Source: Site-B1 sp963722665 (GTDB taxonomy: Bacteria; Bacteroidota; Bacteroidia; Flavobacteriales; Flavobacteriaceae). Taken from it: a DNA stretch of 64,000 nt. Each line of letters starts with the position of its first letter. Within the stretch, counting starts at the first letter, position 1. The notes under the pieces are model-generated. The model was not told the origin of the DNA, did no database searches, and saw only the letters and a program-made list of their open reading frames with translations. Position numbers and translations under genes: made by a program. Where the stretch lies: contig CAVRNW010000025.1 in NCBI GenBank assembly GCA_963722665.1, positions 47,003 through 111,002 on the forward strand. The letters run 5' to 3'. Positions 57,473-64,000 of this stretch are shown piece by piece.

Positions 57473-58177
57473 TTAAATTGGTTCGTTTAGGTGGTCTAAA
57501 AATTCTAATGAATTCGCCTCCATTTGATACACAACTTTATCGGTTCTTACAACTAGATGATTGTATGTAACGTACGCCACTATTCCAACAATTAATCCCG
57601 CAACAGTGGTTGTCATTGCGGTGTAAAGGCCACTTGCCAAAACATCCATTTGGATTGTTCCACCGGCATTAGCAAGTTCAAATATTGCTAATATCATTCC
57701 AATTACAGTACCAAGAAAACCAATCATTGGTGCTGCGCCAGAAATAGTTGCAAGTACGCTCACATGCTTTTCTAAACCATAAATCTCTAAACGACCAGCA
57801 TTTTCGATAGCCGTATTAATATCTTCCAGAGGTTTTCCAATTCTTGTAATCCCTTTGCTTATTAATCTGGAAACCGGAGAATTAACTTGAGAACATAAGT
57901 TTTGGGCAGAATCTATTTTACCATTACTTACATAATCTTTTATCTGATTCATAAAGTTCGCATCTATTTTAGACGCTTCTTTTATCGCAAATAATCGTTC
58001 AAAATAGATATAACAAGCAACCATTAATAAAACAAAGAGAACGGCTATAATGATTTGCCCAGCCAATCCACCACTGCTGATGAGTTCTATTATGGATAGT
58101 GTTTTCTCAACTTGCTCTGGATCAGTAAGTAATTCTGCTCCTTCTAGAGCATTATCTTGTATTAAAATACTTAACAT
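57473..58177 (-). CDS. exbB: ExbB/TolQ family proton channel protein
   Basis: MotA/TolQ/ExbB family, 234 aa, with three membrane helices at about residues 36-57, 138-160 and 180-200. AAPMIGFLGTVIGMI and TTTVAGLIVGIVAYVTYN are the family motifs. It conducts protons with ExbD to drive TonB. NhaD lies 50 bases upstream on the same strand. Confidence 0.93.
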   Translation of the reverse strand: MLSILIQDNALEGAELLTDPEQVEKTLSIIELISSGGLAGQIIIAVLFVLLMVACYIYFERLFAIKEASKIDANFMNQIKDYVSNGKIDSAQNLCSQVNSPVSRLISKGITRIGKPLEDINTAIENAGRLEIYGLEKHVSVLATISGAAPMIGFLGTVIGMILAIFELANAGGTIQMDVLASGLYTAMTTTVAGLIVGIVAYVTYNHLVVRTDKVVYQMEANSLEFLDHLNEPI

Positions 58178-58227
58178 AAATTAGATTTTGATATTGTAAT
58201 AACGCTCTTTTTGAAAGTAACGTATGT

Positions 58228-59625
58228 TTAAAATAAAGTTCTTGTGAAAAAGAAGACCGCTGTTCCGGCAAGAAAGCCTATAAGCGCAAGCCAGGCGATC
58301 TTTCTTAAATACCAGAAAAAGTCTATTTTCTCCATACCCATGGCCACAACGCCAGCCGCTGAGCCGATAATTAGCATACTTCCACCAGTTCCTGCTGAAT
58401 ACGCAATGAAATGCCATAATTCATTATCAATTGGTTCAGAGAACATGCCCAAACTTGCTGCTACCAAAGGCACATTATCTATAACTGCCGATCCAACACC
58501 CAGTAAAATAATAACAAGATCTGAAACCCCTGAATGGTGCAATTCTGTTCCAAGCATTGGCATAGATTCTTTTAAGGTGTTTGCAAACCCGAATAATATT
58601 CCTAGAGATTCCAGAGCAGCAACTGCCATTAAAATTCCTAAAAAGAATAAGATACTAGGCATTTCAATTCTTGACAAAGATGTGTGAACTGGACTATGAT
58701 GCGCATGTGCATCACTTTCTTCCACGGAATTATATTCTGTTAGACTGAATTTTTTTGAACTATATATTTCAGCAAAAATTGCGACGACACCAAGTGCTAA
58801 CATCATACCCACATATGGAGGTAAATGCGTCAATGTCTTAAAGATCGGAACTGATACTATAGCACTTAATCCTAAATATAGCATTATAGAACTATACTTG
58901 CTTTTAGGTTTTTCAACGGCATCAACATCAGTATCTAAATTACCTTTAAATACAGGTAAAAATGATGCTATAAAAGATGGAATTACCATACAAACTAATG
59001 ATGGTAGAAATAAATAACCTATTAAATGACCTGTTGTTACCTTTTTACCTATCCATAGCATTGTAGTTGTTACATCACCAATTGGCGACCAGGCACCACC
59101 CGCATTAGCCGCTATAATAATTAAACTCGCATACCAAAGTCTTACATTTCTATCTTTGACTATTTTCTGTAGTATAGAGATAAGAACAATAGTTGCAGTA
59201 AGGTTATCTATTATAGCTGAAAGGATGAATGCCAAAAAAGAAAATATCCATAATATTTTAACTTTGTTTTTTGTCTTTACATATCCTTTTATAGTGGCAA
59301 ATCCATCAAAATAATCGATGATTTCAACAATGGTCATTGCTCCTAATAAGAATACCAGAATTTCCGCTGTTTTACCTAAATGATGCAACAAAGTTTCCTC
59401 CATTAAATGCATTTTTTCCTCATGTCCAAATGCACCAAAATTTTCAAGCAAACTGTGCTTTGCAGAATCAAACCATTGCGGAAAACTATCAATTCCTAAT
59501 GAAATTAATGCCCAACTAATGGCCATCATGACCAAGGCTGGAATTAATTTATCGATTTTTAAACTATGTTCAAGGGTAATGGCCAAATAGCCAAATACAA
59601 ATACTAGAATAATGATGGTTTCCAT
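58228..59625 (-). CDS. nhaD: NhaD-type sodium:proton antiporter
   Basis: Integral membrane protein of 465 aa with about 12 helices. Motifs: ALISLGIDSFPQWF, FLLGAMTIVEIIDYFDGF, IIDNLTATIVL (inverted repeat one), ANAGGAWSPIGDVTTTMLWIG and AVIDNVPLVAASLGM (repeat two) match the NhaD family, part of the ion-transporter superfamily. It exchanges Na+ for H+ and suits a marine lifestyle. It lies between the dehydrogenase gene (4-base gap) and exbB. Confidence 0.93.
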   Translation of the reverse strand: METIIILVFVFGYLAITLEHSLKIDKLIPALVMMAISWALISLGIDSFPQWFDSAKHSLLENFGAFGHEEKMHLMEETLLHHLGKTAEILVFLLGAMTIVEIIDYFDGFATIKGYVKTKNKVKILWIFSFLAFILSAIIDNLTATIVLISILQKIVKDRNVRLWYASLIIIAANAGGAWSPIGDVTTTMLWIGKKVTTGHLIGYLFLPSLVCMVIPSFIASFLPVFKGNLDTDVDAVEKPKSKYSSIMLYLGLSAIVSVPIFKTLTHLPPYVGMMLALGVVAIFAEIYSSKKFSLTEYNSVEESDAHAHHSPVHTSLSRIEMPSILFFLGILMAVAALESLGILFGFANTLKESMPMLGTELHHSGVSDLVIILLGVGSAVIDNVPLVAASLGMFSEPIDNELWHFIAYSAGTGGSMLIIGSAAGVVAMGMEKIDFFWYLRKIAWLALIGFLAGTAVFFFTRTLF

Positions 59626-59629
59626 AATG

Positions 59630-60856
59630 TTAAATTAGTTGTTTTAGTGCTATTTCGAATGCTGTTTTACTGATATTGGTTTTTGATGAATTTCTATTGT
59701 AAACATCTTGTATGGCTTTTTTTATAACATTTGATGTGTCTTCAAAAATAGCATCATCTGTCATTTGAACTTTTCGTTCCATAAAATACGCAAAAACTCT
59801 AGCCATTCCACAATTTGAAATAAAATCCGGAATTAAACTGACTTTTTCATCTGTATGTTCCATAATTGATCCAAAGAAAATCTCTTTATCTGCAAAAGGG
59901 ACATTTGCGCCACAAGATATAACTTCTAATCCAGAATTTATAAGCTGATCTATCTGATCCCGTGTTATTAAACGAGATGAAGCACATGGAGCAAATATTT
60001 CTGCTTTTAATGACCAAATTTTGCGATTCATTTCTTCAAAAGGGATCATATTATCTGCCCTCAATGCATTACCATCCTTATTTAAAAAGAAATTTTTAAT
60101 CTCGTCTTCCGTAAAACCATCTTCATTTATTACACCTCCAACCCTATCAATAATTCCAACAATTTTTACACCCATTTGTGCTAAATAAAAAGCTGCTGCC
60201 GAACCAACATTACCAAATCCTTGCACGATGGCTTTTTTACCTGCAACTTTCCCTCCATATATGGTGTAGTAATGTTTAACCGCTTCACTAACCCCATATC
60301 CGGTTACCATATCTGCAACCGTATACTTTCGAGTGACATCAGGAGAATAATTTGGATTTTCAATTACCTTGATTACACCTTGACGTAATTGACCAATTCT
60401 GTTAATTTTATCTGCTTCAGTAGGTTTGAAATGACCATTAAATACACCTTCCTGCGGATGCCAAACCCCAGATTCCTCCGTTATTGGAATTACCTCATGA
60501 ATTTCGTCAACATTCAAATCACCTCCAGTACCATAATAACTCTTGAGCAAAGGGGAAACCACTTTATACCATCGTTCTAAAACACCTTTTTTTCTGGGAT
60601 CTTTGGGATTAAAATTAATTCCTGATTTGGCTCCCCCTATAGGTGGTCCGGAAACCGTGAATTTAACCTCCATTGTTTTTGCCAATGATAGAACTTCGTT
60701 TATGTCCAAACCTTCACGCATCCTTGTTCCACCACCTGCAGCTCCTCCTCTTAGGGAGTTAATAACAGTCCAACCTTCTGCTTCAGTTTCAGGATCTTTC
60801 CAGTTAAATACAATTTCAGGGGCTTTATTTTCGTAAATTTTAAGTAATTCTTTCAT
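59630..60856 (-). CDS. Glu/Leu/Phe/Val family amino-acid dehydrogenase
   Basis: NAD(P)-dependent oxidative deaminase of 408 aa. The catalytic Lys lies in PIGGAKSGI (residues ~76-84) and the Lys-type motif GGGTRM precedes it. The Rossmann domain has GFGNVGSAAAFYLAQMG near ~200-215. The final part carries VSLIPDFISNCGMARVF. Leucine-type or glutamate-type activity cannot be told with certainty; the family covers both. It heads the six-gene minus-strand operon with nhaD, exbB, exbD, tonB and folC, with very short gaps. Confidence 0.9.
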   Translation of the reverse strand: MKELLKIYENKAPEIVFNWKDPETEAEGWTVINSLRGGAAGGGTRMREGLDINEVLSLAKTMEVKFTVSGPPIGGAKSGINFNPKDPRKKGVLERWYKVVSPLLKSYYGTGGDLNVDEIHEVIPITEESGVWHPQEGVFNGHFKPTEADKINRIGQLRQGVIKVIENPNYSPDVTRKYTVADMVTGYGVSEAVKHYYTIYGGKVAGKKAIVQGFGNVGSAAAFYLAQMGVKIVGIIDRVGGVINEDGFTEDEIKNFFLNKDGNALRADNMIPFEEMNRKIWSLKAEIFAPCASSRLITRDQIDQLINSGLEVISCGANVPFADKEIFFGSIMEHTDEKVSLIPDFISNCGMARVFAYFMERKVQMTDDAIFEDTSNVIKKAIQDVYNRNSSKTNISKTAFEIALKQLI

Positions 60857-61009
60857 TTAAAATGCTTTAATTCTTCTTTAACTATTAATTTAAAGTCCGA
60901 GGTAATACTATATTATGAAGTTAAAGCTGATTCATTTTGAAAGTTTTTAAATTTAATGCTAACAAAGATAAAAAAACTAAGAGTGCTATATATTAATTTA
61001 ATTACTTTT

Positions 61010-62074
61010 TTAAGGGTGAAATATCATCCCACTTGAATGATCACTTTTTGCTCCTGTCACACTACATAAACAATTCACTTCATTTCGAAGCTTAAGCACT
61101 CCTAATAAGCCAAATATCAGAGCTTCTTTATAGTTAATTATCAAATTATCTGGAATTACTATTTTATTATTTGTCATGCTTTTAATTCGATCAATTAAAA
61201 ACAAGTTATAGACTCCTCCTCCGGTTATCAAAACCATTTCTTCACTATTTCCAATTAATTCCTTTGTAATCTGAAACGCAATGTGCTCTACAAATGTTCG
61301 CAAAACATCTTGTGGATTTAAATGATAATCATCAATTAGCGGAAATATTTCTTTTTTGACCCATTCCAAACCCAAGGATTTCGGAAACGATTGAGAAAAA
61401 AAATCAAGGCTGTTCAATTGCTTGAACAACTTCTCGTTCATGGAGCCTTTTGAAGCAATTTCTCCTTTATCATCATATTTATGGCCTAATAACCCAGAAT
61501 AATGATTCAATACAGTATTAACAGCACAAATATCATAGGCAATTCGGTTTCCGTTTTTTTCGTTTGATATATTAGCAAAACCACCAAGGTTCAAACAATA
61601 ACCATAATCGGCAAATAACAGCTGATCTCCTATAGGAACTAAAGGCGCTCCTTGTCCGCCAAGTTTTACATCCTGAACTCTGAAATCACATATTAATGTA
61701 ATGTTTAATTCTTTAGACACCGAATCTCTATTTCCAATTTGATAGGTCAATCCTTTTTCTGGTTCATGTAAAGCTGTATGACCATGAGAACAAACTGCAT
61801 CAACGAATTCAATACTATTCTTGCTCAAAAAATCTCTGATTTTATGAGCAAGATAAATCGAGTAATCATAATCGATTTTCTGAAGTTTTTCTAAAGAAAA
61901 GCTTGTTAAATTATGCAATATATTTAACCAATACGAATCGTATTCCAGAGTTTCAGCAATTTCAATTTTAAAATCCCAAACTTCATCAAACTTAAAAGTT
62001 ACATAAGCCAGATCTATTCCATCTAATGATGTCCCTGACATAACTCCGATAACTTTATATTCATTTTTTAACAT
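61010..62074 (-). CDS. anmK: anhydro-N-acetylmuramic acid kinase
   Basis: ASKHA-fold kinase that phosphorylates 1,6-anhydro-MurNAc in cell-wall recycling. The start is ATG 62074 (MLKNEYKVIGVMSGTSLDG); a further six residues are open upstream. GVMSGTSLDGIDLA at residues ~8-22 binds phosphate, and LGGFANIS, DICAVNTVLNH and VLITGGGVYNLFLI follow. 354 aa. Together with mpl it shows that the strain recycles peptidoglycan. Its 5' end is divergent from the acyl-CoA dehydrogenase gene, 92 bases apart. Confidence 0.95.
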   Translation of the reverse strand: MLKNEYKVIGVMSGTSLDGIDLAYVTFKFDEVWDFKIEIAETLEYDSYWLNILHNLTSFSLEKLQKIDYDYSIYLAHKIRDFLSKNSIEFVDAVCSHGHTALHEPEKGLTYQIGNRDSVSKELNITLICDFRVQDVKLGGQGAPLVPIGDQLLFADYGYCLNLGGFANISNEKNGNRIAYDICAVNTVLNHYSGLLGHKYDDKGEIASKGSMNEKLFKQLNSLDFFSQSFPKSLGLEWVKKEIFPLIDDYHLNPQDVLRTFVEHIAFQITKELIGNSEEMVLITGGGVYNLFLIDRIKSMTNNKIVIPDNLIINYKEALIFGLLGVLKLRNEVNCLCSVTGAKSDHSSGMIFHP

Positions 62075-62098
62075 ATTCTGTAAAAATAGCAATCCTTA

Positions 62099-62129
62099 TT
62101 GAAAAAATATTATTTAAAACTTATCTTTG
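62099..62129 (+). promoter_or_regulatory. promoter of the acyl-CoA dehydrogenase gene
   Basis: TTG 62099-62101 and TATCTTTG 62122-62129 with a 20-base spacer match the Bacteroidota consensus TTG-N17-23-TAnnTTTG exactly. The start would be near 62136, giving a leader of about 31 bases. Confidence 0.75.
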
Positions 62130-62166
62130 GACATATTTATTATCATATTAATATTTAATTCAAATT

Positions 62167-63309
62167 ATGGATTTTAATCTTACTGAAGAACATCTAATGA
62201 TTCGCGATGCAGCTCGTGATTTCGCACAAACAGAACTGCTTCCTGGGGTGATTGAAAGGGACAATAAACAAATTTTCCCCGATGAATTAGTCAAGAAAAT
62301 GGCTGAACTAGGATTTATGGGAGTTATGGTCGATCCTAAATATGGAGGAAGTGGCATGGATACCATTTCCTATGTCTTGATCATGGAAGAATTATCAAAA
62401 ATTGATGCCTCTGCTTCTGTCATTGTATCTGTAAACAACTCCTTAGTTTGTTATGGTTTACAAAAATATGGTAATGAAGATCAAAAGCAAAAATACTTGA
62501 CCAAGTTAGCTACTGGGGGGTTAATAGGAGCTTTTTGTTTGAGTGAGCCGGAAGCAGGAAGTGATGCAACATCCCAAAAAACTACCGCTATTGAAAAAGG
62601 GGATCATTATGTATTAAATGGTACTAAAAACTGGATTACTAACGGAGGACGTGCAGATATATACTTAGTAATGGCTCAAACCCATCGCGAAAAAGGGCAT
62701 AAAGGCATTAACGCCTTTATTGTCGAAAAAGGGATGTCTGGTTTTGAAATTGGGCCTAAAGAAGATAAATTAGGAATTCGTGGCAGTGATACACACACAT
62801 TACAATTTAATGACGTAAAAGTTCCAAAAGAAAATCGTATTGGAGAAGATGGTTTTGGATTTAAATTTGCCATGAAAACCTTATCCGGAGGGCGCATTGG
62901 TATTGCAGCTCAAGCATTAGGGATTGCTGAGGGAGCTTATGAACTTGCTTTAAAATATTCAAAAGAAAGAAAAGCATTCGGTACTGAAATCTCTAATCAT
63001 CAAGCTATTGCTTTTAAGTTAGCCGATATGTATACTGAAATAGAAGCTGCACGCCATCTAGTTATGAAAGCTGCCTGGGATAAAGACCAAGGTAATAATT
63101 ATGATATCTCTAGTGCGGTTGCCAAACTATATGCTTCAAAAGTAGCTATGGAGCAGACTGTTGAAGCAGTTCAGATTCATGGCGGAAATGGTTTTGTAAA
63201 AGATTATCATGTTGAACGATTGATGCGTGATGCAAAAATCACCCAGATTTATGAAGGTACTAGCGAAATACAAAAGATTGTAATTTCAAGAAGTATTCTT
63301 AGAGGTTAA
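62167..63309 (+). CDS. acyl-CoA dehydrogenase
   Basis: FAD-dependent flavoenzyme of 380 aa that makes the 2,3-double bond in acyl-CoA. The N-terminal helical part starts MDFNLTEEHLMIRDAARDFAQ. The middle beta domain contains FCLSEPEAGSDA and GTKNWITNGG, the FAD/substrate contacts. The C-terminal part has HGGNGFV and the catalytic Glu in IYEGTSEIQ near residue 363. The pattern suits a short-chain (butyryl-CoA type) enzyme. No electron-transfer flavoprotein gene is adjacent. Its promoter is a perfect consensus match and a terminator follows. Confidence 0.95.
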   Translation: MDFNLTEEHLMIRDAARDFAQTELLPGVIERDNKQIFPDELVKKMAELGFMGVMVDPKYGGSGMDTISYVLIMEELSKIDASASVIVSVNNSLVCYGLQKYGNEDQKQKYLTKLATGGLIGAFCLSEPEAGSDATSQKTTAIEKGDHYVLNGTKNWITNGGRADIYLVMAQTHREKGHKGINAFIVEKGMSGFEIGPKEDKLGIRGSDTHTLQFNDVKVPKENRIGEDGFGFKFAMKTLSGGRIGIAAQALGIAEGAYELALKYSKERKAFGTEISNHQAIAFKLADMYTEIEAARHLVMKAAWDKDQGNNYDISSAVAKLYASKVAMEQTVEAVQIHGGNGFVKDYHVERLMRDAKITQIYEGTSEIQKIVISRSILRG

Positions 63310-63332
63310 TTCTAAATATTAAGAAGCATTAG

Positions 63333-63361
63333 AGTCTGGCCAAATAAGCCAGACTTTTTTT
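63333..63361 (+). terminator. terminator after the acyl-CoA dehydrogenase gene
   Basis: AGTCTGGC / GCCAGACT stem, 8 bp perfect, loop CAAATAA, then a run of seven Ts, 23 bases after the stop codon. Confidence 0.9.
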
Positions 63362-63428
63362 ATGATTCAATTTTTATATAAGCATAAAAAAAAACACTTA
63401 CCATAAAAATGATAAGTGTTTTCAAAAA

Positions 63429-63531
63429 AGGCGGTGACCTACTCTTCCACAATGTAGTACCATCGGCGCGAATGGGCTTAACTTCTCTGTTCGGAATGGT
63501 AAGAGGTGAGCCCCATTGCTATAACCACCTT
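63429..63531 (-). rRNA. rrf: 5S ribosomal RNA
   Basis: Minus-strand reading gives GGTGGTTATAGCAATGGGG, then CCGAACAGAGAAGTTAAGCCC and a paired GTCACCGCC end, the conserved order of a bacterial 5S rRNA. It is the last gene of an rRNA operon whose 23S begins downstream in the window coordinates. Ends are set by the closing helix, to within a few bases. Confidence 0.93.
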
Positions 63532-63712
63532 AAAATTTAAGTTAGCAGTCTCAGTAATCAGTTTTCAGTAATTAATACTGTCAACTGTGACTAGTAACTG
63601 TTAACTGCAAGCTATGCTTGCAAATATCTTAACATATTGAAAAAAGGGCGATACTCGCCATTATACACAAAAACAAATTCTAATTATTGTACTCTTTTTA
63701 AAAAAACAGCCG
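63532..63712. other. 23S-5S spacer with stuttered ACTG words
   Basis: A 181-base spacer between 23S and 5S rRNA. At 63547-63608 it repeats short related words (CAGTAATCAG, CAGTAATTAATACTG, CAACTGTGACTAGTAACTG, GTTAACTGC), and GCAAGCTATGCTTGC at 63607-63621 is a near-perfect palindrome. No tRNA is present. Confidence 0.6.
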
Positions 63713-64000
63713 TACAATAAGCCTATGGGTTATTAGTACTACTCGGCTATGACATTACTGCCTTTACACCTGTAGCCTATCAACGTGGTAATCTCCCACG
63801 ACCCTTTAAAGAAATCTCATCTTGTGGTGGGTTTCGCGCTTATATGCTTTCAGCGCTTATCCCTTCCAAACGTAGCTACCCAGCAATGCTCCTGGCGGAA
63901 CAACTGGTACACCAGAGGTTTGTCCAACTCGGTCCTCTCGTACTAGAGTCAGATCCACTCAAATTTCTAACGCCCACAGTAGATAGAGACCGAACTGTCT
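63713..64000 (-). rRNA. rrl: 23S ribosomal RNA, 3' end only
   Basis: The minus strand carries the 3' end of 23S rRNA. It includes the conserved GGGCGTTAGAAATTTGAG-type region near 63960, the sarcin-ricin loop AGTACGAGAGGAC near 63930-63945, and the closing TAATAACCCATAGGCTTATTG. The rest of the gene lies beyond the window. The 3' boundary is approximate. Confidence 0.95.

Noticed and set aside
58181..58417. Open frame of 78 codons before exbB
   Set aside because: Mostly inside nhaD in another frame; composition is not protein-like.
1..64000. CRISPR array, prophage or insertion sequence
   Set aside because: No regular spacer-repeat pattern, no integrase, transposase or phage structural gene was found.

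Overview
The window is a stretch of chromosome from a member of the Flavobacteriaceae (Bacteroidota). The support is an AT-rich, densely packed genome; a type IX secretion/gliding block (porV, porU, gldJ); proteins ending in type IX sorting domains; PafA-type phosphatase; a DUF4136 lipoprotein; and promoters of the Bacteroidota TTG/TAnnTTTG type in place of the E. coli consensus. Nothing looks like a prophage, plasmid, insertion sequence or CRISPR locus. No stretch over 300 bases lacks a gene.

Layout. 0-6.9 kb: radC, a PaiB-like flavoprotein, a dienelactone hydrolase, a chromate transporter, a SRPBCC protein, the muropeptide ligase mpl (frameshifted) and a TPR protein. 7.0-13.2 kb: one very large alpha-2-macroglobulin gene, broken by at least 11 single-base frameshifts and carrying three palindromic repeat-like inserts in frame. 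13.2-18.6 kb: an SDR, a DUF4136 lipoprotein, obgE (frameshifted), a fused hpt-adk gene and purK-purE. 18.7-23.8 kb: two paralogous secreted LamG proteins with type IX sorting tails. 24-27.8 kb: an M3 peptidase, an ECF sigma factor with a small Cys-rich partner, and a polytopic membrane protein. 27.9-36.7 kb: gcvP, then a KAS III / methyltransferase / glycosyltransferase cassette, a PafA-like phosphatase and an MlaE-MlaF ABC pair. 36.7-42.8 kb: DUF389 protein, mannose-1-phosphate guanylyltransferase, SprT-like protein (frameshifted), an exported Gfo/Idh oxidoreductase, an SDR and an AraC-type regulator fused to a degenerate cyclase domain. 42.8-54.5 kb: pyruvate dehydrogenase E2 and E1 alpha, cdd, porV, porU, gldJ and murF. 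54.5-61 kb: two tRNA-Val genes and a tight operon of amino-acid dehydrogenase, nhaD, exbB, exbD, tonB and folC. 61-64 kb: anmK, an acyl-CoA dehydrogenase, 5S rRNA and the 3' end of a 23S rRNA, both on the minus strand.

How the genes fit together. Envelope functions dominate. mpl, murF and anmK act on peptidoglycan or its recycling. porU/porV/gldJ export and anchor proteins such as the two LamG paralogues. MlaE/F move lipid, and ExbBD-TonB energise outer-membrane uptake. Central metabolism is represented by gcvP, PDH E1/E2, purE/K, hpt-adk and the amino-acid dehydrogenase.

The most unusual features are the frameshifts and the repeat inserts. I count 19 single-base frameshifts in seven genes, 16 of them an extra base, and 11 fall in the one macroglobulin gene. 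Once corrected, every affected gene regains a whole-codon length. Because obgE and porU are among them, consensus errors are the leading explanation, but the clustering in the macroglobulin gene may be real decay. Other points worth a look are the hpt-adk fusion, the cyclase-AraC fusion, the duplicated tRNA-Val tail and the KAS III cassette. I did not find a clearly new multi-gene system.
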